From positions 5,842,701 through 5,906,700 of the forward strand of contig OX392541.1 in NCBI GenBank assembly GCA_947623455.1: a DNA stretch of 64,000 bases. Direction: 5' to 3'. Positions 52,271 through 63,141 of the stretch are shown here, in pieces. The DNA is from Mimachlamys varia (Eukaryota > Mollusca > Bivalvia > Pectinida > Pectinidae). The notes beneath the pieces were generated by a model that was given only the letters and a program-made list of their open reading frames with translations, was not told where the DNA came from and did no database searches. Each line of letters starts with the position of its first letter. Within the stretch, counting starts at the first letter, position 1. The position numbers were made by a program, and so were the translations under genes.

Positions 52271-52924
52271 TAATGTCACAATGTGTTGAAAATGATTTGT
52301 TTGAGGACAGCCAAACTGAGTCAAATTAGTAGTGGCAACTTGCATTAACATAATTAAAGGCGATGTTCGTTAATGACTCGGCATACACACTGAAAATGAG
52401 TTTTGTATATTTTGCAAAAGATAATGGTGTGATCAATACTGAAATTGTTTAATCGGATTCCTCACCCCTAAACACATGTGTATAGACGCCAGAGTTATTT
52501 TGATACCGTATGTAGTTGCTGAGCTATTGACTAATACGATATTTTGAGTAATTGCGGCCTAAATATGGCTATTCAACACAACCTGTTGGTGGGACCTTTA
52601 CTTATATAGCTTAATCTGTTTATTTACCCCTCACAAAAATGTGGGATTAACACCAAAATTATTATGATACCATGCATAGGTACTGAGATATCGACGAAAA
52701 CAAGATTTTCAGTAATGGCGGTCTTAATTTGCATATTGTACATATTCCCCATGGATGACAGAGTGGCATCATCCAGATTCTTAGAGAGCACACCTCAGAG
52801 GTATTGAAACAGGAAAAACTTTGTACTGACCGTATTGCAAGTTTCTCCAAAAATCTGGGGGTTGGCAACAGGTCTTCTGGAAAGTTGTCTCTGTCCAAGA
52901 GACTTACGAGAAACTCGACTGTTT
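52271..52924. repeat. Intergenic stretch with diverged ~190-bp duplicate
   Basis: The pattern 'ccccta..acacatgtgta' + 'gttattttgataccgtatg' + 'gttgctgagctattgac' (about 52460-52530) recurs diverged at about 52625-52700 ('cccctcacaaaaatgtggga', 'attattatgataccatgcat', 'gtactgagatatcgac'). No gene is supported. Short open frames here have no family signature. Confidence 0.45.
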
Positions 52925-53520
52925 GCTAGATGTTTTGCCCATCTGATTAAAATACAGATCCTCACTATTACTATCGTGTGTATGATCTGACAGCGACCAG
53001 TAGAAAGTCATGTGCAAATGGCCTTTGTATTCACCAATCAAATCGCTGCTTACCAGATTCTGAAAGTGAAAAGCTAATTTCGATTTGTTTCTACACTTGT
53101 CGTTAAACAAGAGTAAAGTAGCGAGAAACGCGAACGACCGTATACAAAAATGGCGGCGCCCTGTTCAGTGGTCTCTACGCCAAGGCGTGTGCTCTTTTTA
53201 GACATTATCTGTTTGATTTGTAGTTTTTCGTTTGTCCGAAAAGAAATAACAACTGAACGTAAAGAAATCATCACAAAATATACTAATCAAAATGTGAATA
53301 ACGCCCTGAATGATTGTCTCATCTTCGCTTCGATCCGCCGCCATTTTTGTTCGTCTACCAAACACCGTTTACAAGGTGCATTTTGATTGGCTGTTCATTT
53401 CTTAGATATGGAAATAGTAAAGGTCATTTGCACATGACCTTCTACTGGTCGCTGTCAGATCCTTCACACGATAGTAATAGTAAGGATCTGTATTTTAATC
53501 AGATTGATGTTTTGCTTCTT
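52925..53520. repeat. Fold-back element with ~120-bp inverted arms
   Basis: The left arm (about 52930-53035, 'tctgattaaaatacagatcc' ... 'tgacagcgaccagtagaaag') is inverted at about 53405-53515 ('ctttctactggtcgctgtca'-like 'ccttctactggtcgctgtca' ... 'ggatctgtattttaatcaga'). A second nested inverted pair, 'acaaaaatggcggcg' (53144-53158) and 'cgccgccatttttgt' (53336-53350), shows the symmetry continues inwards. An open frame of 78 codons (53150-53386) starts MAAPCSVVSTPRRVLFLDII, of unknown family. The whole looks like a fold-back or MITE-like element. Confidence 0.75.
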
Positions 53521-55992
53521 TATGATACTTTCTGGTTGTTTTGGGGATGTATGGAGCCCTCGAATTTAATGAACAATTATCCCATATTTGGATAGGTACT
53601 AGAAATAAGATGCAGTCTTTATGGACTAGGTACAGGACAATTCAATATGGCTGAGGTGTTTTTACCAAAACTTGTTATTTTACTGAATACTGCAAAATAC
53701 ATGACCAAAGTAGACCACAAAGTATATTTTCTGATGGAGAATCGATAATTTCAACCATATTTTGGTACGTTTGGTGGTTTTTCTGATATTTTGTGCTATA
53801 TGTCTAAAAACGCGTGCACGTTTGCAGAATACTGCGAAAGATAATAAAAACAATTAATATCATTTTTTGTTACTTTAATATACACAGAATGATAGACGAG
53901 CCATCGATTTTTGAATAAATCTCTCTTTCAATTGAAAACCGCAGAACAAGAGAACGTACTCGTTACATGCATGGCAATTTACGTACATTCTGAACACCGA
54001 TCACATCTGAATCAAATTTTAAAAATTTCCATCGCCGATCGACTTTATGTGGCACGCTGCATAGCCAAAACAAAAATCTTACCGTCTGCGGTATGACGAG
54101 TTATGACATTATGTCAGATCTCTTAAATCAAACATCTTCCCGTTGCATGTAGTGAAATATACTCCTCTGCCCTCCATTTTGAAGTATTTACTTTTTTAGA
54201 TATTCATACGCTTAACTTGGAGGCATGGTGAAACATCGACAAAATTAGCAATTAAATTGGATTCAAGCATGCAGTAAAGGTTAATGTTACTTGGTATATC
54301 GTCACAAAGCAAAAACTGCCCACTCCTATCATGATAAATTGTTTTCAGCGATTGATAGTTTTCCTTTTTTTGGCGAATGTATAGCACGTGAAAGTTGTTC
54401 TTCGGCACTTCCGGCAGTGTTTTTTATTATAGGTAATTTAATGATTTTGAAAGAATTGTCAACAAAGTTTAATTTGTGTTGTATAAATGCTGATGGAATT
54501 CGTATATATAATACACTTCCGCGTGGATCGGACAGTATTAACTCACTGGTTATACCGATTCGTTCTCGGCTTCGCACCTGTCAAACATCGCTAGCGTAAA
54601 TTGTTGCCATCGTAAACATGTGTGGCAGTTGAGGCACATTGTTATCAAAATACATTTCTCAAACTTAATTAGTAATTAGGTAACCGTATCGTAAATGTAA
54701 ATTACGTTATGTCGATGTTATTATTTTAATTTGATACACTTATTTGACACGAAACTTACATTTACATGACAAATGACCTATTAAATATAAAATAATGCCC
54801 CTATATTGCCCCCACGAGATACAGGTAACAACTTTTACCTGAACTGAAAATAGCATGCAATGGACGACATTTTTTAGATGGGGTACCTGTGTATTTCTCC
54901 CTGATACTATGATTTACAGAAAAATATCGAAATTTTAACACTGGGTTATCATTCTATGAACATTGCAGTTACTTTGTATTATTTTTTTGAAAAGTTTCAA
55001 ATAACTATATGAAAAATATTCCCATTTCGATATTATTTACTGAATATTTTTTTCCTAAGTACAGATTTTTTAATTTTGGGGGCTAAACTGCATTTTATAT
55101 CAATATTTAACATAATGGGATAAAGCTTATGCCATGTATTGGAAGGAAACATTAAAATTTCAATATTACCATTTTCATCCAGGTAACAACCAATATGGCT
55201 GTACCTAGTCCTTAAATAACTAAAATGGTTATGAAAGGCTGATAAAATATCTTTTTTGTCTAACCCGTATCTCAACACTGTAGATACAGAATAAGCTCAA
55301 CTGCTTTAATATGAAAAAAACCCTTTCATGACATCCTGGGGTTAAAGATGTTTATGCAATATTTTGAAATGATACTTCAAATCTTCACGGATTAGAAGGA
55401 AGTAAATGTCTTCAAGATTCAAAATGACCGACCGTCAATAAACTTATGACAAAACGTGCAAGATTCGGGAGAAATTTATTTCATGCTTGGAACAATTAAG
55501 CAGAGAAAAGAAAACATACCACAATCAGTTCAGGTATTCTACACTAAATAAATTACTATAGGGATATAACTACTGTCTATTACAAACATAGGATCAATAA
55601 AATGTAAATGGAATATTCCATTGAAATAAGATGAGAGATTAATTAAACACGAGTTGTTTCATGAATATCTGGATGTTATTGTATGTAGAGTTAATACTTT
55701 CCGCTATCGTATGTGTGACGTTAGAGAGTTGTTGCCTAGGACTAAAGGTGATGATATATATCGAGGGTACACTGTATAAGTGATATTATTCGCGAGCTTT
55801 AATTTCGCTATCACGAATTTTTCCGAAGATCGCGTCCACAAAGTGCTTCACACGTAACTCTTCGTCTCGATGTGTTTGATGACAAATATACACACCAGGA
55901 TATGGATCATTCACTTCTCGTTGCTAGTAGTAACAAACACTGGTAATTTCTTACAGGGTGCTCCCGAATAGACAGAAATTATTGATCGCAAA
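53521..55992. other. Intergenic stretch without recognised genes
   Basis: AT-rich sequence in which I recognise no protein motif, RNA gene or array. Short open frames (53911, 54196, 54291, 55033; 61-102 codons) have no family signature and are not called. Part of the right end may be the 3' untranslated region of the minus-strand transporter gene. Confidence 0.5.
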
Positions 55993-55998
55993 TTTATT
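55993..55998 (-). terminator. Possible poly(A) signal of the SLC5-like gene
   Basis: The minus strand reads AATAAA ('gggtaataaatttgcg') 71 bp past the stop codon at 56069. It is close, but plausible. Another AATAAA lies further downstream near 55466. Confidence 0.35.
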
Positions 55999-56068
55999 AC
56001 CCGCGGTTTAGTTCCATACACACAATCGTGGAACTTTAGAGCCACGAAATGTGACAAATATACAACAG

Positions 56069-56206
56069 TTATTGGCTGGTGTCCGCCTTTGTTGCTATAG
56101 TTACGCTTTGGTCAGGCTCCTTGTCATCGACAGGTGATATCATTTCAATTGTTTCATTATGTTCTTTGTCTTTGATTTCTATTGTTTTCCGTACGAGCTC
56201 GTCTCT
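56069..56206 (-). CDS. SLC5-like gene, terminal exon
   Basis: The acceptor (minus strand) 'ctttaacttattttcag' is followed by 45 codons and TAA. The product is RDELVRKTIEIKDKEHNETI, EMISPVDDKEPDQSVTIATK and ADTSQ. It is a highly charged cytoplasmic tail without membrane segments, typical of SLC5 C-termini. Phase 0 matches the preceding donor GAGAAG|GTAACA. Confidence 0.75.
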   Translation of the reverse strand, partial: RDELVRKTIEIKDKEHNETIEMISPVDDKEPDQSVTIATKADTSQ

Positions 56207-59200
56207 CTGAAAATAAGTTAAAGAATAATTTTAAAAATACATTTATTGTTTGAATGGTTTCAACTATTGCCCCCTAATTATAACAGAGTAACTAAACATC
56301 CAGCTTCAAAGCCTATCAATGTACCGTTACGTGGTTGCGTGATTCCTTCGACCTTTGATCAAAAGCACCATATTAGTCTATGTGTGGTGTAACGTCTTTC
56401 AATCGAGAACTTTTTATTTTGTCATGGCATACTCCACAGATGTAGACAAGATGTATACGTAAACGTATATACGTACGGCCCAGGGATACGAGACATACAT
56501 GTTGATGAAGACTATAAACAGGTTTTATGGTCGCCATCTTTGTCTCATTGGGAAATATTCTACATTCTTGTATGATCTTAAGATGGACGTTTTTAGCCCA
56601 CCACCATCAGATGGTGGGCTATTCAAATGCCCTGCGTCCATGGTCTGTCCGCCAATCCTTAAACAATTCTTGTTATCGTTATTTCTGAATGGATCTTTCT
56701 CAAATCGCCCTGCGTCCATTGCATATTTAGGTTACCATTGGTCCCTAGTTGTCCCCATTTGACTTTGGGACTGATCAGCAAAACAAAATGGTTGATAGGC
56801 GGCCATCTTGGATTTTTACATCAAAGTTTGTTATCGCTATTTCTTGAGAAGTACTAGATGGATCTTACTCAAATTTCATATGTAGGTTCCCATTGGTCCC
56901 TAGTTATGCCCTTTTGCTTTTCTGGTCAGAAAAACAAAATGATTGATGGCCATTTTGGATTTTGGTATTGAAAGTTTTTACGGCTATTTCTTGAGTAGAA
57001 TCGACATCTTCTTCATAACCAACGATCGGAATTTAATCAAATTTGGTAGGAAGCATGCCTGGGTGGCTGGGATTCAAATTTATACAAATGAAGGGGCTGA
57101 CTCCACAGGGGCCTCAGGGGTGGGGCTTAAAGGGGTCCATTTGGCGATATTCTTATTAACGACTTCTTCTCTGGATCTAAGCAATGTACAACCTTAATAT
57201 TTTAGTGGTAGCATTCCTAGGTGGTTGGGATTTAAATTTATACAAATGATTGGGCTGACCCCCCTGGGGGCCTGGGGGTGGGGCCAAAAGGGGTCCATTG
57301 GTAATATTCATATTAACGACTTCTTCTCTGAAACTAAGCAATGTACAACTTTCATATTTCAGTGGTAGCTTTCTTGGGTAGCTTGGATTGCAATTGATAC
57401 AAATGAAGGGGCTGAGCCCCTGGGGGTCAAAAGGGGTCCATTTGGCAATATTCATATTAACGACTTCTTCTCAGGATCTAAGCAATGTACAACATTTACA
57501 TTTTAGTGGTAGCATTCCTAGGTGGCTGGGATGTAAATTATTTAAATTATTTGGCTGAATCCACAGGGGCCTGAGCGGTAGGGCCAGCAGGTGTCGATTT
57601 GGCAATATTCATATTTTCTTCTTTGAAACTAAGCAATGTACAACATTGATATTTCAGTGGTAGCATCACTAGGTGGCTGGGATTAAAATGTATATGAATA
57701 ATGGGACTAACCCCCGGGGGCCTGAGGGGCAGGGCCAAAAGGGGTCCAACATTGACATAACTTTTAAACGGTTAAGATCCTCACCCCAAAACTATATGTT
57801 CAATTGCTGAGCATAAAGAGACCATCACATTTGACCCCCAGGGTCTGCCATGCCCTTTCAGACTTAACTGGTTCATATATATACAATTCGCTGAGCGTAA
57901 AGAGACCATCACATTTGACCCCCAGGATCTGCCATGCCCTTACAGACTTAACCTATTAAGTTATAACTATTAAACGGTTGAGATACCCACCCCAAAACTA
58001 TATACAATTGCTAAGCATAAAGAGACAATCACAAATACAATTTTAGATTTGACCCCAGGGTCTACCACGCCCTTTCAGAATTAACTGGTTTCATATATAT
58101 ACAATTGCTGAGAATAAAGAGACGACCACAATCATGATGTTAGATTTGACCCAATGTCCGTCACGCCCTTGCAGTCTTGACTCCTGATTTATTACACTTA
58201 AACAGAAGACATCCCCATCCCAAAACTATATATACAATTGCTGGGGTAAAAAGACGATCACAAACATGATTGTGCTTTTTTGAATCAGAAAGCTGAGAGT
58301 TCATTAAGGGAAATCTTGTGGCAGATCCTTTACTAAAAAATGTTTGTGTTATTTAACTTACACATGGCTTATGCATTTGCTGAAAGCCAGGTGAACGATA
58401 CAGGCCCTCTGGGCCTATTGTTTTATTTATGGCGGGGACATACAAAATAAGAAGGGAAAAGATCCGACTTTCTAAGAATGAATGAAAAAGTCATCAATGG
58501 TGGACGCCAAGATCGCTCTGAGATCTCTTGTTGAATTAGTTTGCCTACTTGTTTTTATTGAGAAGTATGCCTTAGTTCTCACTTTGAGGCCATGACATTT
58601 ACTTGGATCTTACCTAGATGTACATATTGGGTGTCGTCAATGATGCATTTACGAGAGTCTCCATGTAAATATTTCTTTTGTTCATATTTTGCCCCTAGTT
58701 TAATCGTTTTTGAGTTGGGATTATGGTTTTGGTATTCTCTGATTTTGTATCAACAGTCCTCTAGATATTGTTAACGCGTGGCTATCTGATGATTGATATT
58801 GAACTGCTGCTAAAAACGTTTGGGTCAATGGCGCTACAGTAAAGAATGGCAAAATATCGAGGATGGGAATGCCGGGCTTATAGCTTTCTTTATGTCTTGA
58901 AGAGCTTTTTTTAGATTTAAAAGGTTAACGTTGCAAGTTATAAATGCCTTCGAGCGAATATGCTATCCAGACAATATAAACTGAAATGCGTTTTTTCTTC
59001 TAAAAATTACAAAATTGAACTTAACAAAAAAATCTTGTTCTGTTATAAACGGTCATGGAGATGATGTTTTATTTAACCTTGGTGCTTGACGTCACGATAG
59101 TCGTCTGTGATAAGCTGTTACCTTCTCAAACGGAACTCCGAAGTGAAGGAACTTCTTGGCTGCCCTTGGGAGGTACGGTAACAACTGTTCGCCGATAGGT

Positions 59201-62095
59201 AACATATAACGAACGTCTAGAGTTTCCGGTTTGGGGCGCTCTGCAAAACAAATTAAGGACACAGCGTTTCAAAACTGAATTAATACGTCAATCGGTTAAA
59301 ATTTGCAAAAAAAAAATTGATAAATAAAAGTGTGGATCATTAAAACTTTTTAGAAAGGGAAATATATATGGTATCGATGGAAGCTGTTCGTTTTTCTCTG
59401 GTAAGCAAGTTTTTTGACCATTTTGTAACGTGGGCGAGGTATTTCTGCCACTGAGTTGCATACTTTCTCACTTTTTCAGTTACTCTAGGGGCTGGACTAG
59501 AGTTGTATGCGTTTATATGTATAGGGGAAAACCCATTTTCACATGGTAGTGTAGGTTATAGACTTCAAATAAATTTCCCGTTGGGTGAGAAACCATAATG
59601 GTAATTTCTCGGCTATGCCGTGAGAGATTTTTGCATTTTTTAAAAATTGTATTTTGGGATAGGGAACACGTTAAAAATCATAAAAAATCGATATGGTGAC
59701 CCTTTCCAGTGATTCACATATCAATGGAAGGATTCGAACCATATATCAACACATGTACTCATCAATTAAATAGAATGAACAAAGATATTGGATTGGAATT
59801 TGGTCTGTGGATTCATCATGATAAAATACAGTTTTGATTTGGTGACGATCCACTAATACATTCCAAAGTTAGGCTGATATAGGTTGAGCATTTTAATTAT
59901 TTAGGGCACGACCTAACGTTGAACCTTGTTGAACTCCAGTCAAGATTTTCCTAAGAGTACTTTCTCTTGGACGAATTCCCATAAAACATTCAGTACAGTA
60001 TTAATGCGGTCAGACTGAGTTTGATATTGTTATATATAGTTGAGATATATTGCTTGTTACACTTATTGATAGCTATATAGATAATCTTCTGCAAATCCCA
60101 GATAGGAAGTAATCTTTTGTTGGCTAGGGAGTACTCATTTTATTCATGTACATATTATAGGTATTGAAGTTGCTTTAGTGCTGTAAATTAATCATTGCTC
60201 AGAGGCACTGAGTGTTGATAATTATAGGTCACAGCTTCACGTTTCGTAACACTATTGATTACAATGGCACCCTGTCGTGATTGTAGCCTTTGCGATCGAC
60301 TTTGTTAACATGTCGCAGTTATTTTCTGTGATAAATATCGATAATAATAATGCCTGGTCAATTTATTTTCGCGTTGAAGACGTTCATTTGACGAGCATTT
60401 TGATGGTGCGTGTCGTTGATGGAGACCAAAGCACACCCACCCTACTGTTATACTTAGCTAGTGTTCGTGTTCTATCTACCTGGAAACACCTTTGGCGACT
60501 AGAGCATATACAGATATACAATAGTAACAAAGGTAATAATTACTTTATAAACCGTGCACTTGGTTAACGTTTAACTGCCCTGTCTTATAAAACACCAAAG
60601 TGCTCACAGAGCCTTGAACAACAACATGAAATTCGAACACTTGGAAGCCAGTCGTAACGAATTATCCTAGATAGACTACTTTAACTTACCTGTGATGATA
60701 CTGACGAGACTGACTTACCTGTGATGATACTGACGAGACTGACTTACCTGTGATGATACTGACGAGGCTGACTTACCTGTGATGATACTGACGAGGCTGA
60801 CTTACCTGTGATGATACTGACGAGGCTGACTTACCTGTGATGATACTGACGAGGCTGACTTACCTGTGATGATACTGACGAGACTGACTTATCTGTGATG
60901 ATACTGACGAGACTGACTTACCTGTGATGATACTGACGAGGCTGACTTACCTGTGATGATACTGACGAGGCTGACTTACCTGTGATGATACTGACGAGAC
61001 TGACTTACCTGTGATGATACTGACGAGACTGACTTACCTGTGATGATACTGACGAGACTGACTTACCTGTGATGAGACTGACGAGACTGACTTACCTGTG
61101 ATGATACTGACGAGACTGACTTACCTGTGATGATACTGACGAGACTGACTTACCTGTGATGATACTGACGAGGCTGACTTACCTGTGATGATACTGACGA
61201 GGCTGACTTACCTGTGATGATAATGACGAGACTGACTTACCTGTGATGATACTGACGCGACTGACTTACCTGTGATGATACTGACGAGACTGACTTACCT
61301 GTGATGATACTGACGAGGCTGACTTACCTGTGATGATACTGACGAGGCTGACTTACCTGTGATGATACTGACGAGACTGACTTACCTGTGATGATACTGA
61401 CGAGACTGACTTACCTGTGATGAGACTGACGAGACTGACTTACCTGTGATGATACTGACGAGACTGACTTATCTGTGATGAGACTGACGAGGCTGACTTA
61501 CCTGTGATGATACTGACGAGGCTGACTTACCTGTGATGATACTGACGAGGCTGACTTACCTGTGATGATAATGACGAGACTGACTTACCTGTGATGATAC
61601 TGACGCGACTGACTTACCTGTGATGATACTGACGAGACTGACTTACCTGTGATGATACTGACGAGGCTGACTTACCTGTGATGATACTGACGAGGCTGAC
61701 TTACCTGTGATGATACTGACGAGACTGACTTACCTGTGATGATACTGACGAGACTGACTTACCTGTGATGAGACTGACGAGACTGACTTACCTGTGATGA
61801 TACTGACGAGACTGACTTATCTGTGATGAGACTGACGAGGCTGACTTACCTGTGATGATACTGACGAGGCTGACTTACCTGTGATGATACTGACGCGGCT
61901 GACTTACCTGTGATGATACTGACGAGACTGACTTACCTGTGATGATACTAACGAGACTGACTTACCTGTGATGAGACTGACGAGACTGACTTACCTGTGA
62001 TGAGACTGACGAGGCTTCCTACAAAAATGGTGGTTAAAATCCCCATCGCTCCAATCCATTGGTAGGATACTGAGTATAATCTGTCCAAACCCTCA
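56069..62095 (-). CDS. SLC5-family sodium-coupled solute transporter (SMCT/SMVT-like), last three exons
   Basis: Joined from minus-strand exons 62095-61995, 59240-59122 and 56206-56069 (358 bp, stop TAA at 56071-56069), with GT-AG introns and matching phases. The deduced C-terminus is EGLDRLYSVSYQWIGAMGIL, TTIFVGSLVSLIT, ERPKPETLDVRYMLPIGEQL, LPYLPRAAKKFLHFGVPFEK and a charged 45-residue tail. The hydrophobic run IGAMGILTTIFVGSLVSLIT is the last transmembrane helix; the 'LYSxSYxWxGxxG' lead-in and 'VSxIT(G/E)' exit are typical of SLC5A5/A6/A8/A12 members. These move monocarboxylates, iodide or vitamins with Na+ across the plasma membrane. The substrate cannot be judged from this part, and the sodium-binding core is right of the window. 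The 12-14-helix body would need exons beyond 64000. Confidence 0.78.
56590..58425. mobile_element. Mollusc-type repeat element(s) with internal ~150-bp tandem units
   Basis: It begins with the palindromic 'GCCCACCACCATCAGATGGTGGGC'-type sequence at 56597-56620 (arms GCCCACCA / TGGTGGGC), followed by 'ttcaaatgccctgcgtccat'. Between 56960 and 57750 five units of about 150-180 bp recur ('ggtggctgggattcaaattt', 'ggcctgaggggtggggc', 'aaaggggtccatttggc', 'ttaacgacttcttctctgga'). From 57770 a second set ('accccaaaactatatacaat', 'gagaccatcacatttgaccc') repeats at ~120-bp spacing. The right end is 'gccaggtgaacgatacaggc' + 'cctctgggcctattgtt'. It lies in the last intron of the SLC5-like gene. Confidence 0.7.
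58426..59121. other. Intron of SLC5-like gene, no recognised feature
   Basis: AT-rich unique sequence between the repeat element and the donor of exon 59122. A 60-codon plus-strand frame at 58592 has no family signature. Confidence 0.5.
59122..59240 (-). CDS. SLC5-like gene, penultimate exon
   Basis: The acceptor (minus strand) 'tgttttgcag' and donor 'GAGAAG|gtaaca' bound a 119-bp exon in phase 1 to phase 0. Its first two bases AG complete a Glu codon with the G of the previous exon. It encodes RPKPETLDVRYMLPIGEQLL followed by PYLPRAAKKFLHFGVPFEK. It is the juxtamembrane segment after the last helix; 'LP..LP....K.L.FGV.F' is the usual SLC5A8-type arrangement. Confidence 0.78.
59241..60683. 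other. Intron of SLC5-like gene, no recognised feature
   Basis: AT-rich unique intron sequence. A plus-strand 96-codon frame at 60277-60567 starting MIVAFAIDFVNMSQLFSVIN is unassignable and lies antisense in the intron, so it is not called as a gene. Confidence 0.5.
60684..61994 (-). repeat. Array H: 29-bp minisatellite of exon end plus 5' splice donor (SLC5-like gene)
   Basis: About 45 units of 29 bp ('GACTTACCTGTGATGATACT' then 'GACGAGACT' on the plus strand). On the minus strand each is the exon end CTCGTCAGTATCATCACAG followed by GTAAGTCAGT, so every unit carries a perfect CAG|GTAAGT donor. The array starts exactly at the functional donor of exon 62095-61995 and runs away from it into the intron. 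Variants are aga/agg, gata/gaga (the latter matches the exon), and rare gcg. A ~350-bp block of variant order recurs (about 61200-61480 and 61560-61840). Same design as array D in the other gene. Confidence 0.95.
61995..62095 (-). CDS. SLC5-like gene, exon with last transmembrane helix
   Basis: The acceptor (minus strand) 'tttatattttattgtcag' and donor 'ATCACAG|gtaagt' bound a 101-bp exon in phase 2 to phase 1. It encodes EGLDRLYSVSYQWIGAMGIL followed by TTIFVGSLVSLIT. It holds the conserved LYxxSYxWxG lead-in and a 20-residue hydrophobic helix. The last ~19 bases form the exon part of the adjoining 29-bp array. Confidence 0.8.
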
Positions 62096-62185
62096 CTGAC
62101 AATAAAATATAAACTAAATAGCTTATCTTGATTAAATTATTTTAGCTCATCTGGTCCCAACTAGAACTGTAAGCCGATGGCTGAC

Positions 62186-63141
62186 TAATACCCCCCCGCT
62201 ACCTCTTATTAGAGGTGTCTGACATGTTTTTGAAAAAAAACATGATGTAGTACAAGTTGTATATAACATGCATTATATAATGTCAACAGTCAGCAGAATT
62301 TTAAAAGCCGACCGGACAAATTTTAACCTGTGTATAGTAATCCTCAACATTACTTACTGCGAAGTTTCATTGAAAATGACCCAGTAGTTTAGAAGAAGTT
62401 GTCCAGACATCATGTTATTACGGAAACCTGTGTATAGTCACCTCATTACCATGGCAACCAAAATTTTGACAAACGAAACCCTGTATGCAAATCTATACAT
62501 GGTCCCCAACAATACTGCCAAGTTTCACTGAAATTGATCCAGTAGTTTAGGAGGAGTTGTCCGGACAACACATTATAATGGAAACCTGTGTATAGTGACC
62601 TGGTTACCATGGCAACCAAAATTTTGACAAACAAAACTCTGCATGCACATCTACACATGGTCCCCAACAATACTGCCAAGTTTCATTAAACTCGATCCAG
62701 TGGTTTATAGGAAGTTGTCCGGACAACACGTTATTACGGAAACCTGTGTATAGTGACCTGGTTACCATGGCAACCAAAATTTTGACAAACGAAACTCTGC
62801 ATGCACATCTACACATGGTCCCCAAAAATACTGCCAAGTTTTATTGAAATCGATCCAGTAGTTTAGGAGGAGTTGTCCGGACAACATTTTATTATGGAAA
62901 CCTGTGTATAGTGACCTGGTTACCATGGCAACCAAAATTTTGACAAACGAAACCCTGCATGCACATCTACACATGGTCCCCAACAATACTGCCAAGTTTT
63001 ATTGAAATCGATCCAGTAGTTTAGGAGGAGTTGTCCGGACAACATTTTTCTACGGACAGACGGACAGACAGACGGACAGACAGACGGACAGACAAGCTGA
63101 TTTCAGTATACCCCCCTAACTTCGTTGCGGGGGGGTATAAT
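62186..63141. mobile_element. ~955-bp element with TAATACCCCCCCGC inverted ends and 158-bp tandem core
   Basis: TAATACCCCCCCGC (62186-62199) is mirrored by GCGGGGGGGTATAAT (63127-63141). The core holds four units of 158 bp (62420-63050: 'gtgacctggttaccatggca', 'accaaaattttgacaaac', 'ctacacatggtccccaacaa', 'gttgtccggacaac'), 85-95% alike. A (CGGACAGA)n run at 63052-63092 and 'agctgatttcagtatacccc' close it. Minus-strand frames of 77 codons at 158-bp spacing are translations of the repeat. It is intronic or flanking for the SLC5-like gene. Confidence 0.75.

Noticed and set aside
60277..60567. 96-codon plus-strand gene
   Set aside because: It has no recognisable family and lies antisense in an intron of the SLC5-like gene; one frame of this length is expected by chance.
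62446..62995. Cysteine-rich repeat protein on the minus strand (MAVLLGTMCRCACRV...)
   Set aside because: Overlapping frames at 158-bp spacing are the translation of the tandem core of a repeat element.
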